Of a DNA stretch of 64,000 nt, positions 59,001 through 63,607 are shown piece after piece. The translations under genes were made by a program, and so were the position numbers. Origin of the DNA: Tretioscincus oriximinensis (Eukaryota > Chordata > Lepidosauria > Squamata > Gymnophthalmidae); NCBI GenBank assembly GCA_022410635.1, contig JAJVDF010000655.1, positions 431,290 through 495,289 on the forward strand, written 5' to 3'. Below the pieces are notes generated by a model, which saw only the letters and a program-made list of their open reading frames with translations, searched no databases and was not told the DNA's origin. Position 1 is the stretch's first letter; each line of letters begins with the position of its first letter.

Positions 59001-61484
59001 ATTGTGAACTTCCATAGAACAGTTATTTACTGTTCTACCATGTTAAATTTCAGGAAATTAGAAAGCTTAAAGTCCAATGTAAATAAAATGTAAATAACAA
59101 ATGTTAATACTGTTCAAATTTAACTTTGTAGAACAGTAAATAAATGTTCTATGGAAGTTCACAGTGTGTATACATTTTTGAAGCACCCTGTATAGCCTAA
59201 AAAAGCTCTTTAACATTCAAACTAGACTTTAAACAGTACCCAATAGCGGCTCCTGAGTGCCATCTTTACGGTCAGTACAGGCTACTTAGAGGGTAGTGAG
59301 AATTATTGCCTTTACCTCTAGTACTATTTGAATTTCCCGTGTGCTGGTATAATCAGTGCACGGGTCTGGCTGTGATGGTTCAGGACCACTGGAAAGCCAG
59401 ATGGTGCTTATTCAGAAACAGGGCGGCATTCTCCAAGGTGCTGCCATGTTGGGAGGCAGATCTTCAACATGAAAGAGGAAGGAGCCTGTTTCCACCTGCC
59501 ACAAAAGCAATGCGTTTACTGTGCAGCCTGGCATGGACAGATTGAAAAGAAGCTCCAAACTACCATTCTCACTGGTATCCAAGAATCTCCTCCTAGCAGC
59601 CATGGTTTTGAGCTTCTCACATCATCTATACCAGGGGGCATGGCAACTGCATTGTTGTGGGCTGGCATGGGTCAAAGCAGGCTTCTTCTTCCTGGAGATG
59701 GAGAATAAGCTAAGAAGCTTGAGAAGTTCAACCTCTTGGCTTTGTTGAAAATTCTTGGTTGCTGCATTTTTGTCCAGGTACTGCAATCAAGTTCTAAGTA
59801 AAGAAATAGACGAATGTGTGACGCTCCTGTTACAAGAACTTGTCAGTTTTCAAGAGCGCGTTTACCAAAAAGATCCCATGAGAGCAAAAGCAAAGAGGAG
59901 GCTCGTGATGGGGCTCCGTGAGGTGACGAAACACATGAAGCTAAACAAGATCAAGTGTGTCATCATTTCTCCTAACTGTGAGAAAATCCAATCAAAAGGT
60001 AAGAGGCGATTATGCACCACTTATCAGAGAGAAATAAAGTGATTCATTTCTCTTGATCTTTTAAAAAATTACTGTGTTAGAAAATTTATTGTTATTGATT
60101 ATCAGCGTGGCACGAAACATTTGAAGGGAAGGTGGGCCTATTTCCTGTAGCATATTCAATGGCATATCCAAGCATTGGCTTGCTGGTAACAGATTAAAGA
60201 AAGAACAATGAATTCAGTTTCACCCATAAGTGTTCCACATCTTAAACTTGTTTTTTCCCCATATATTTTGGTTATTGTTGGCTTTAGCTGGTGGTTCTTT
60301 TCCATAACCAAGTTCTATGTTATTGCAATGATCAAAGCCACTCTATGTACCTAAAGTAATAAACTAGTAGCCCTCCAAATGTTCCTGAACTACAACTCCC
60401 AGGATTCTGTTTCATTCCCTGCACTGTGCCCACTCTGTGAAGCAAATGGGATGCTGAAAGATGTAATTCAGGAACATATTTTGCTTTCCTCTGTTCGGAC
60501 TGCCCAGGTGCATCTGGTGGACCTCTGTGTGATACAGAATGCTGGACTTTATGGGCTGTGGCCTGATCCAGTATGGCTCTTCTTATATTCTTATGTTCTT
60601 ATCTGGAGGACTACCAGTTGACCTCTAGAGTAACGTACAATAAAGCAGCAAACTAGGCTGTCTCCACATAGCAGTTGTTTATTCAAGAATTTTCTGATAA
60701 TCTGATTTACTAGTTTAAATGAGCCTCATTTGTATCTTTATATTAATATATTCAGAGTTTTAGCAGCTCCTGTCATACAAGATTTTCCGTGCACATGACA
60801 ACTTCTCCCTTAGCCGTTTTGTTTGCTGGTTGTCAAGAGAAAGTTCAAGAGATTCCCTCCTCTAAAATGCTACTGGACAGTTTGCTGTCAATATCAGATT
60901 CCTTTGCCTCTCATCCTTGCAGTTTCTTGCCAGAACTATCCACACACCACAGTTATATAGTGTTTGACAGTTGGGTTTCCAATAAACCAAAAATACAGAT
61001 AATTGGCTTTAAAGCTTACCACCTGCCAGTTTATATAACAATCTGGGGAGGCAAGTGCCACAGAAATTCAACTTTCAGGCGGATTATCGACCCTGCATGG
61101 ACCTAGCTCTGGATTTGTTAGAGCCACTCAGTAGGACTGGCTGCCATTCCTAATTGCCTTAATATATCTCTGTGATACAGATCTTTGTGGGATTCTTTTA
61201 GTTTTAGATTTCACTGAAATGCTGTACAGGCATGTTTTCTAAGTATAAAAAGGATATGAAGGAATTGGCCAGTAATGGAAGTTAACTTCTCACTTAACCT
61301 GATCATGTTTCCTTGTTATATATATAAAGGTGGCTTGGATGAAGCTCTCTACAATGTAATAGCCATGGCAAGGGAACAAGAAATACCTTTCGTCTTTGCT
61401 CTGGGGCGTAAAGCTCTTGGTCGCTGTGTGAACAAATTGGTTCCTGTTAGTGTGGTGGGGATCTTCAATTATTCTGGCGCTGAG
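19692..61484 (+). CDS. SECISBP2L: SECISBP2L, selenocysteine insertion sequence-binding protein 2-like; 5' 797 codons in 16 exons, gene runs off the window
   Basis: Joined coding exons: 19692-19718, 33420-33598, 36100-36424, 40057-40192, 43486-43709, 43803-43827, 45267-45382, 47095-47226, 48093-48167, 50369-50536, 51503-51644, 54067-54230, 55288-55426, 57278-57440, 59778-59998, 61330-61484. All 15 complete introns are GT-AG, phases agree, and the sum (2,391 nt) is an exact multiple of three. The protein closely follows human SECISBP2L as I remember it (VKLSAEVEPFIPQKK, IRWQQPNPNP, EQGASEADIDSDSGYCSPKH, VPKRAKSQKKKALAAALATA, SPASSGIGSPMASSTITKIH). Domains by residue: low-complexity N-terminal half 1-400, basic stretches 243-250 and 437-446, conserved core with KKIILKE 570-576, L7Ae-type RNA-binding domain from about 712 to past the last exon. 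Family knowledge: it is a paralogue of SBP2, binds SECIS RNA, and is thought to act in selenoprotein synthesis with a weaker or different role. Human is about 1,100 residues, so roughly the last 300 lie downstream. SECISBP2 itself is unlikely because the N-terminal half matches the L paralogue. Confidence 0.97.
19748..20031. repeat. Near-pure poly-G tract in intron 1
   Basis: About 280 bases almost entirely G on the + strand, with scattered C and a few T or A, starting 29 bases after the exon 1 donor. The change from normal CpG-island sequence is abrupt on both sides. It gives artificial polyglycine reading frames. Probably a base-calling or assembly artefact; a true G-quadruplex-forming tract is the alternative. 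Confidence 0.9.
20298..20815 (+). mobile_element. CR1/L2-lineage LINE 3' end in intron 1
   Basis: Contains RT C-terminal coding (LGPFSLQRRRLRGDLIEVYK near 20,310-20,385) and the 3' UTR to the tail GGCTCCTCTTACATTCTCAT. It sits at the downstream edge of the CpG island; its first part is GC-rich and keeps a good C-terminal frame. Confidence 0.85.
20900..20975 (-). mobile_element. L2/MIR-like 3' end fragment
   Basis: (TTTA)n with CTCGACTTATACCCAAAGG and TCTCAGGACAGCC, a diverged form of the 3' end seen at 18,200-18,290. Confidence 0.5.
20982..21150 (+). repeat. Repeat unit carrying a copy of the exon 1 donor region
   Basis: Flanks align with 16,398-16,540. Embedded at 21,014-21,055 is a 42-bp block matching 19,710-19,751 (end of exon 1, GT donor and first intron bases) at 39 of 42 positions, including GGTGGCCAG|GTA. 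Confidence 0.8.
22027..22196 (-). mobile_element. CR1/L2-lineage LINE 3' tail
   Basis: Reversed tail: AAGAACATAAGAGGAGCACT, CTAGTCCAGCCTTCTGTCTC, GGCATTTCAGGAATACTGCC. Intron 1. Confidence 0.88.
22725..23085 (+). mobile_element. CR1-type LINE 3' region, old copy
   Basis: TTGACCAACTGGAACAAGTTC, GTTACCAAGATGAATGGTCA and TAGCCTACAAAAGATGTACC follow the usual CR1 RT C-terminal layout, ending in a degenerate CACTCTGTGACTCATA tail. More diverged than the other family. Intron 1. Confidence 0.65.
23738..23835. repeat. Short GC-rich foldback
   Basis: GTAGGCCCAAGCC and GGGATTGGGCCTAC are inverted, with an inner stem ACTGGGAGGCAC/GTGCTCCCAGT around an ACCTTCGGGT loop. Bases 23,835-23,910 are pyrimidine-rich. 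Probably a MITE; no target duplication is clear. Confidence 0.5.
24168..24245. repeat. Degenerate (TAGG/GATA)n tetranucleotide repeat
   Basis: Repeated AGGTAGGT, AGATAAGT and GATAGGTAGG units with drift, following a purine-rich stretch from 24,105. Confidence 0.85.
24599..24969. repeat. 115-bp inverted repeat enclosing an 87-bp tandem duplication
   Basis: Arms 24,599-24,713 and 24,855-24,969 are near-perfect reverse complements. Starting inside the left arm, an 87-bp unit (from TTAACTCCTCTATGGG, 24,687) is repeated from 24,774. Intron 1. Not matched to a known family. Confidence 0.88.
26090..28200 (-). mobile_element. L1-type LINE fragment, degenerate, with nested palindrome
   Basis: Minus-strand frames resemble L1 ORF2: an RT C-terminal piece near 27,885-27,730 (KAIKMMILPKFLYLFQ) and, further 3', pieces at 27,396-27,133 and 26,722-26,423 like the variable C-terminus (FWQSILNKINKITNVQIPLL, WWEYI). 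All are broken. The palindromic element at 26,945-27,165 interrupts it. Confidence 0.7.
26945..27165. mobile_element. Near-perfect palindromic MITE
   Basis: Arms 26,976-27,063 and 27,073-27,160 pair at 86 of 88 positions around a 9-nt spacer (AGGAAGAAG). The left side extends outward with GAAATAGCCGTGTTAGTCTA, an end seen in inverted, diverged form near 55,915-55,943. Relatives: 45,585-45,790, 55,755-55,945, 63,608-63,690. Confidence 0.88.
28386..28520 (-). mobile_element. CR1/L2-lineage LINE 3' tail
   Basis: AAGAACATAAAAATATAAGA, CCCATCTAGTCCACCATTCT and TTGCACCTGGGCAGTATGGA, reversed tail of the family. Intron 1. Confidence 0.85.
28550..30225. other. Intron 1 sequence without recognised features
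   Basis: AT-rich intronic DNA, no coding or repeat family recognised. Possible conserved non-coding sequence cannot be judged without alignment. Confidence 0.5.
30234..30887. mobile_element. Possible DNA transposon with 45-bp terminal inverted repeats
   Basis: Left arm 30,234-30,278 and right arm 30,843-30,887 are reverse complements at 41 of 45 positions (core ACTCCAGATGTTCCTGAAC). No target duplication is clear. The same motif occurs once at about 60,367-60,395, so the arms could also be two separate repeats in opposite orientation. Confidence 0.5.
30900..30990 (-). mobile_element. CR1/L2-lineage LINE fragment
   Basis: CCCCTAGTCCCAGTGTTGTG and TTCTTCTCTATTAACCTTA are the reversed RT C-terminal/3' UTR segment matching about 8,780-8,850 of the large LINE. 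Confidence 0.65.
31095..33419. other. Distal intron 1
   Basis: Mostly unassigned AT-rich DNA. 31,840-31,917 ends in GGTAACCCTAGC like the foldback at 16,984. An 18-bp perfect inverted pair (TTTTCCTATTTCTGATAT) lies at 32,350-32,367 and 32,399-32,416. The exon 2 acceptor closes the intron. Confidence 0.5.
33420..33598 (+). CDS. SECISBP2L: SECISBP2L exon 2
   Basis: 179 nt, residues 10-69. Acceptor TTCCCTCCCAG, donor AG|GTAATT, ends in phase 2. Translation NMKLSAEVEPFIPQKK, then an SNDSGSVNGVEPSPIPSYLI stretch and a CYPFVQENQSN end, almost identical to human SECISBP2L. Intron 1 before it is 13,701 bp and transposon-rich. Confidence 0.97.
34490..35420 (-). mobile_element. L1-type LINE 3' fragment in intron 2
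   Basis: Minus-strand coding RKILHKCYRTPAQLSHFWNM and KKGIFIHIVRECQKVKEFW resembles the C-terminal part of L1 ORF2 (HMWWECKKVKEFW-type motif), followed by an AT-rich 3' UTR-like region to 34,490. Degenerate. Confidence 0.7.
36100..36424 (+). CDS. SECISBP2L: SECISBP2L exon 3
   Basis: 325 nt, completing Arg69 and encoding residues 70-177. Acceptor TTTTTATAG, donor AAAG|GTAAAC, ends in phase 0. Contains the conserved MYNNDIRWQQPNPNP and YTYYQLMPAPCAQVMGFYHP stretches, a Pro/Tyr/Gln-rich low-complexity region with no known fold. A second acceptor-like site (TTCTACAG) lies 64 nt upstream at 36034-36035; see findings. Confidence 0.96.
36425..38090. other. Proximal intron 3
   Basis: Unassigned intronic DNA with A-rich runs near 36,880. 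No gene or repeat family recognised. Confidence 0.5.
38095..38240 (+). mobile_element. CR1/L2-lineage LINE 3' UTR fragment
   Basis: GATAGCAGCCTAGATAGATT, TTCATGGAAGTCAGGTGTAT and ACTGCCTCCAAGATGGAACA match the family 3' UTR (compare 49,640-49,740). Confidence 0.75.
39965..40053 (+). mobile_element. CR1/L2-lineage LINE 3' tail abutting exon 4
   Basis: AGAATGTTGGACTAGA, CCAGATCTAGCAGAATTCCT and CTTATGTTTTTATGTTCTTA align with tails at 9,130-9,190, 49,815-49,872 and 60,535-60,602. The tail ends three bases before exon 4, so the pyrimidine tract of that exon is LINE sequence. Confidence 0.82.
40057..40192 (+). CDS. SECISBP2L: SECISBP2L exon 4
   Basis: 136 nt, residues 178-222 plus one base. Translation QQPTQTPIKSKRPPVKS, then VATQKETNASGPENRPKIVL and LVDACQQT; donor ACAG|GTATGA. 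The junction K|QQ agrees with the human protein. The acceptor TTCTTACAG is the end of a CR1/L2-lineage LINE tail, so the signals upstream of this exon are transposon-derived. Confidence 0.95.
41300..41490 (-). mobile_element. Possible BovB-like LINE fragment
   Basis: Minus strand reads LRYTSII then TTLMAEDEEELKSLL, close to the BovB RT segment after its YADD box, but with an insertion replacing the catalytic residues. Short and diverged. Confidence 0.5.
42451..42646. mobile_element. 196-bp hAT-type MITE with perfect 8-bp target duplication
   Basis: Terminal repeats CAGTGGTTCTCAACCT and AGGTTGAGAACTGGTA, typical of hAT (Charlie-like) elements, flanked by CACTAGAG at 42,443-42,450 and 42,647-42,654. 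No coding. Intron 4. Confidence 0.92.
42700..42900 (+). mobile_element. L2-like retroelement 3' end
   Basis: CCTGGCCTTTGGCTGAAGAA, TGTTGGCTGCCCTGAGACC and a (AATAAATTC)n tail; the same arrangement is at 53,360-53,515. Confidence 0.6.
43486..43709 (+). CDS. SECISBP2L: SECISBP2L exon 5
   Basis: 224 nt, residues 223-297. Acceptor CACATTGCAG. Encodes DFPSEIASKSLSESGNSMHW, a basic cluster KPKSRRRR (243-250), then the acidic/serine block SSEQGASEADIDSDSGYCSP. I place the donor at AAT|GTAGGT because only this lets the next 25-nt exon read in frame into exon 7; the site four bases on (GTAG|GTAACC) would shift the frame. Confidence 0.88.
43803..43827 (+). CDS. SECISBP2L: SECISBP2L exon 6 (25-nt micro-exon)
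   Basis: Only 25 nt, residues 298-305 plus one base, encoding AMEPSLHS. Acceptor TTTCAATTTCAG, donor TCAG|GTAAAA. It is separated from exon 5 by a 93-bp intron. It aligns with the human stretch between an Asn and AGG, and skipping it would break the frame, so it is needed for the full protein. Confidence 0.82.
44300..44613. mobile_element. 314-bp DNA transposon-like element with ~40-bp inverted repeats
   Basis: Left end AGTGAGATGGTTCCGGAGCC and right end (reversed) AGTGAGGTGGGCCCCAGAGC continue to pair through CCTGGCTCCACCCACGTTTGC. The interior is GC-rich and non-coding. No target duplication is evident. Intron 6. Confidence 0.65.
45267..45382 (+). CDS. SECISBP2L: SECISBP2L exon 7
   Basis: 116 nt, residues 306-344. 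Acceptor CTTTTTCAG, donor ACAG|GTATCT, ends in phase 0. Translation AGASWASVSSQGTQKKPW, then IERATSFTRGGRQPEQCN. The TQKKPW and RGGRQ motifs are shared with human SECISBP2L; the rest is diverged, as expected for the disordered N-terminal half. Confidence 0.95.
45585..45790. mobile_element. Palindromic MITE, diverged relative of 26,945-27,165
   Basis: CTTGTAGCACCTTAGGAACT with TAACAAGAATGTGGT on the left and GTTTTCTTGTTAGTTTAAGG on the right form inverted arms around a centre near 45,705. Intron 7. Confidence 0.6.
46430..46782 (+). mobile_element. L2-like retroelement, RT C-terminus and 3' end
   Basis: Nucleotides such as CTTCTCCATGGTGGCCCCCA and CCTCCCTCTAGAGGCTTGCC correspond to the conserved C-terminal end of a squamate L2-type ORF2, followed by ATCCGCCCTGGGACC and an (AATAAATA)n tail. 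Intron 7. Confidence 0.65.
47095..47226 (+). CDS. SECISBP2L: SECISBP2L exon 8
   Basis: 132 nt (44 codons), residues 345-388, phase 0 at both ends. Acceptor TATGTACACAG, donor TTTGAG|GTATTT. Contains FRGHSTSSERRQNLQKK and ends SPEPLYFE. Because it is symmetrical, skipping would keep the frame. Confidence 0.95.
48093..48167 (+). CDS. SECISBP2L: SECISBP2L exon 9
   Basis: 75 nt (25 codons), residues 389-413, phase 0. Translation DEDEFPELNSGCKGG, then SVQLKQPPKM; donor ATG|GTAAGA. Two acceptors 12 nt apart are possible, AAATTGTCAG at 48079-48080 and CACTCTTCAG at 48091-48092. The downstream one gives the human-like YFE|DED junction and is used here; the upstream one would add VTLQ. Confidence 0.85.
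48654..48940 (-). mobile_element. CR1/L2-lineage LINE 3' end
   Basis: ATATAAGAACATAAGAAGAG, CCAGCATTCTGTCTCACACA, CAGACATCCATCCTAGTATC and GTTAGCTACCACCACCTAAT: the reversed 3' UTR over nearly 290 bp. Intron 9. Confidence 0.9.
49585..49872 (+). mobile_element. CR1/L2-lineage LINE 3' end
   Basis: CACCCAGAGGGTCATTGGTC, GGATAGCTTTAAGACAAGAT, GGAGCAACAGGCAGAATTCC, and tail CAGGGCTCCTCTTACGTTC. Intron 9, facing away from the copy at 48,654. Confidence 0.9.
50369..50536 (+). CDS. SECISBP2L: SECISBP2L exon 10
   Basis: 168 nt (56 codons), residues 414-469, phase 0. Acceptor TTAATTCTAG, donor CCAG|GTCTGT. Contains LPENSPINIVQTPIPITTSV, the basic run PKRAKSQKKK (437-446, a nuclear-localisation-like or RNA-contacting cluster by inference), then an alanine-rich helix ALAAALATAQEYSEISMEQ. 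Almost identical to human. Confidence 0.97.
51503..51644 (+). CDS. SECISBP2L: SECISBP2L exon 11
   Basis: 142 nt, residues 470-516 plus one base. Acceptor CAAATAATAG, donor ACAG|GTGAGT. Translation EAVSKAAGKKSKTPVQLDLG, then DMLAALEKQQQAMKARQ and NTRPLSYT. In the SBP2 family the TPVQLDLGDMLAALE block belongs to the conserved selenocysteine-incorporation core. Confidence 0.97.
51830..52190 (+). mobile_element. tRNA-derived SINE with duplicated head
   Basis: ATGGCTCAGTTACTAAGGAG (A-box region), CAGGTTTCAAAGCCCTGTG (B-box region), GGTGAGCACCTTCCACTGGC, GTGGGGTATAAAAACTCTA and a (TTC)n-rich tail. A second partial head (ATTGCTCAGTCACTAAG) lies just upstream at about 51,839-51,855. Intron 11. Confidence 0.82.
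52300..53300 (-). mobile_element. Degenerate non-LTR retrotransposon (L2-like RT), tentative
   Basis: Minus-strand translation near 52,494-52,523 reads DLSVAFDTV, the RT motif DLSAAFDTVDH, followed across stops by a stretch like the family's next segment (FQSFL). The rest is too decayed to place. Intron 11. Confidence 0.45.
53360..53515 (+). mobile_element. L2-like retroelement 3' end
   Basis: CCTGGCCTTTGGTTGAAGAA, TTGTTAGCCACCCTGAGATC and GGTGGGGTATAAGTGTAAAT, parallel to 42,700-42,900. Intron 11. Confidence 0.6.
53640..53815. repeat. Polypurine tract
   Basis: Long G/A-only stretches (GGGAGGGAAAGGGAGGTGAGG, AAAGAAAGAAGGAAGAAAAG and similar) over about 170 bp. It may adopt non-B structure. 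Intron 11. Confidence 0.85.
54067..54230 (+). CDS. SECISBP2L: SECISBP2L exon 12
   Basis: 164 nt, residues 517-571, ends in phase 0. Acceptor TTATATGTAG, donor AAAAAG|GTAAAT. Carries the conserved GKEKEVSKLKRPTALKK block next to the IILKE motif of exon 13. The middle (FHTKEPASRKSITKGPLTIL) is less conserved. Confidence 0.96.
55288..55426 (+). CDS. SECISBP2L: SECISBP2L exon 13
   Basis: 139 nt, residues 572-617 plus one base. Acceptor GATTTCAG. Starts IILKEREEKKGRLSVDHSLL; IILKE is a motif known to matter for SBP2 function in the incorporation domain. The second half is acidic and low in complexity (EEQEQDLNLNL) and diverged from human. The donor is GAAG|GTTAGC, a weaker site because of T at intron +3. 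Confidence 0.93.
55755..55945. mobile_element. Palindromic MITE, diverged relative of 26,945-27,165
   Basis: TAAGTCTATTTCTTCAAGTC and CATCTGAAGAAATAGTTTTG form the central inverted pair; the right end CCAGACTAACACAGCTATAT is the family terminus. Intron 13. Confidence 0.65.
57278..57440 (+). CDS. SECISBP2L: SECISBP2L exon 14
   Basis: 163 nt, residues 618-671 (last codon split, phase 2). Acceptor CTCCTTACAG, donor AGAGA|GTAAGT. Translation is nearly invariant: TGLSVPSDTSLSPASQNSPY, then the SPASSGIGSPMASSTITKIH stretch and SKRFRE. The donor is followed within about ten bases by the T-rich 3' end of an antisense L1 fragment. Confidence 0.97.
57452..58030 (-). mobile_element. L1-type 3' UTR region interrupted by a LINE tail
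   Basis: A T9 run and TGTTTGAAACACTTTATTATT start directly after the exon 14 donor, then C/T-rich sequence; 57,786-58,030 resembles 34,700-34,900 (ATTAATTCTACAATTAGAAATTTC). A CR1/L2 tail is nested at 57,606-57,783. Intron 14. Confidence 0.55.
57606..57783 (-). mobile_element. CR1/L2-lineage LINE 3' tail nested in an L1 fragment
   Basis: ATATAAGAACATAAGAGGAG, GAGCCCATCTAGCCTTGCAT, TTGCACCTGGGCAGTCTAGA and CATTTCAAGAATACTGCCTG; reversed family tail. Confidence 0.88.
58976..59190. mobile_element. 215-bp mariner-type MITE
   Basis: Terminal repeats CAGGGTGCTTCAAAAATGTA and TACATTTTTGAAGCACCCTG, extending inward through GTGAACTTCCATAGAACA, flanked by TA on both sides. No coding. Intron 14. Confidence 0.88.
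59200..59777. other. Distal intron 14, unclassified
   Basis: More GC-rich than surrounding intron (59,300-59,700), with several overlapping short frames on both strands but no recognised family. Possibly an unrecognised repeat. Confidence 0.4.
59778..59998 (+). CDS. SECISBP2L: SECISBP2L exon 15, start of the L7Ae-type RNA-binding domain
   Basis: 221 nt, residues 672-745 plus one base. Acceptor TTTTTGTCCAG, donor AAAAG|GTAAGA. Contains YCNQVLSKEIDECVTLLLQE and then the L7Ae fold from RRLVMGLREVTKHMKLNKIK into CVIISPNCEKIQ. In this family the GLREVTK helix contacts the kink-turn RNA of the SECIS. Nearly identical to human. Confidence 0.98.
60470..60602 (+). mobile_element. CR1/L2-lineage LINE 3' tail
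   Basis: TTTTGCTTTCCTCTGTTCGG, GGTGCATCTGGTGGACCTCT, TGATCCAGTATGGCTCTTCT, ending TATGTTCTTA. It is joined at its left to a TGAACTACAACTCCCAGG motif also seen at 30,262. Intron 15. Confidence 0.88.
61330..61484 (+). CDS. SECISBP2L: SECISBP2L exon 16, middle of the L7Ae-type domain
   Basis: 155 nt, residues 746-797, ends in phase 0. Translation GGLDEALYNVIAMAREQEIP, then FVFALGRKALGRCVNKLVPV and SVVGIFNYSGAE; donor GAG|GTAGGT. The acceptor TATATATAAAG lacks a clear pyrimidine tract. This is the last coding exon found; 61485-64000 contains nothing matching the next human exon. Confidence 0.97.
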
Positions 61485-61912
61485 GTAGGTGTTAATAATT
61501 CAACAGTTCTTAAGTATAGAACACAATGGTTCCTGAATATAAACTGTGTGCATATTTAAAATAAAACAGAAAAAAGAATAGGAAGTAAAACAGCTATGAA
61601 AACAACTGAGCCGTCCTATATATTTTCAACTTAAATATGAGCATTACTCATTGTGACATCCCAAACGTCACAAAACGGCTATGTTGTTGTCATCACTAAG
61701 GAATTAAGCTGGTGCTTAGTTTATTATAGGAGTTTGAGCTGAATTGCTGTATTTTATTCCTAGTTTTCATTTAAAAATTCAGTAGAGTATTTTTCCCCCA
61801 GGACTGGAATAGAATGTTGTTATTCATTCAGCAACCAAGAGGTTGAAAGTAGTAATTGGGATAAGCCCTGTTTCAGATCAGTATTCACCTCGCATACCTA
61901 TTATTATTAAAT

Positions 61913-62222
61913 ATAGGAACAAATGGCTCTGTCGCTAAGGGAAATGGTCTCTCATCTGGGCGATGGGGTTTCGAAGCCCTGTGTCAGACGTGGGGAGGGG
62001 TGAGCACCTTCCACTAACCTGTAGCTCTAGCCAACCGAGCTATTTGAAAGCAAGCATTGCAAGAAATTGCAACTGACTGCAAGTAGATACATGGGAACCA
62101 ACACAGCCTGCTGGGGAAGATAAAATGTCAGCCTTCGGGCAGAATACCCTTGTAAGCCGCTTTCAGTCCCTTTGAAAAGTGAGAAAAGCGGGGTATAACC
62201 CAGTTCTTCTTTTTCTTCTTTT
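61913..62222 (+). mobile_element. tRNA-derived SINE, near full length
   Basis: TGGCTCTGTCGCTAAGG (A-box region), GGGGTTTCGAAGCCCTGTG (B-box region), GGTGAGCACCTTCCACTAAC, TTGCAACTGACTGCAAGTAG, AGAAAAGCGGGGTATAACC and a (TTCTTC) tail. Best-preserved + copy in the window. Intron 16. Confidence 0.87.
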
Positions 62223-63607
62223 ATTTTTGTTGGACTGCCTTATTCCAGGGGCAAACTATGAGCTGACCTTATGCAGAGTAAAGTGAAATATAGAATTACA
62301 CTAAATATTATTAACAGAAAAAATAGAGGTAGGAGAGCATTTTATTGAGAACAAGAAACAGGTTCATAGTTAACAGTTTCATTCGAATAATTATGAGAGC
62401 AGCATAAAACCATAGTTGTATCTAGTTTGATGGCAAAAACGTGCTGAGGATAAATAAAGGACTAACCTTAAATTATAAAATTGTAAGCACAACTGCACAG
62501 ATGAAACATTTGGCTGTAAACAGTAAATTGGGTCTTTCGCCCTACACTTCTGTTCCACTCAAATTAAATTCTTTTACTCTGACATGAAATCCAGTAGCAA
62601 AGTAATATACAAGGTAGCATATTTTAAAAAAATATTTAAAGCGTATATATGCATTTCTATATTTAAATATATTTTTGAACACATGTATTCTTTTAAAAAT
62701 GAAGACATGAATTCAAATGAATGCATGTTGAAAAATTCAAAGAAAGGCAACATCTGAAGTATCATCTTTCATAATTGTTTTATTTATTAAACAATGCAAT
62801 CAAAAAAATATAAGACAATAGGAACAAATTAATTATACAAGTTGTAATCAGTTTTTAGAAGTTTTTGTGGGAACAGTAAACACATTTCTAATTTGTGAAA
62901 AACAGAATTTTATAATGTTCATTTCCTTCTGTGGCATTTGGCTAGGCAGAGATTAGGTCATTGACTTCAGTTTCCAAATTTGAACATAACTTTATTCAAT
63001 TGATGCTGCTTTCCAGTGCTAAGTTATTGTGACCTCGGCTGTGAGAATGAAAAGCTTTAATAGGTCTTTATTAGGCAGTTTCTAACTCTTTCTATTGTAA
63101 AGTGTTAACAATTCTGGTGTGAGGGCAGTACAGTCTTACATAATAAGCGGGACAGTTCATTTGAACTGCATGTGAGCCCTGAGTCATTGGACCTGAATTT
63201 GTTAAGAATTTCTTACCTGGAGTACAATAGATGTATCTTTTTTGTCCTCAATAGCAGTTTCTGATCTCAAACTCCATCCAAACATCATTTGTATTTCACT
63301 GAAGTTGGATAATCTGGAAAAAAGCAGTTTTTTATTCTGAAATATTTAATAGTGGATGCAGTTTCACATATTCAGCTCTAAAAGCATTGTGAACCATCCA
63401 CACCAGTTAGGAAGGTTGGGCTTGTGAAACAGGAGAAGAAGAGCAGATTCCTGCTAGAACTTTAAAACAGCTAAATACAGGGTTGTAATTCCTTTCTTCT
63501 GTTTGTAACATAATACAGTTCCTTGCCAGCGCAATTTTATTGGTCATCATTAATTCACTGGCTCACTTGTTCTAACACTAGTGTTGTACTATTTTGATTA
63601 AGTCCAG

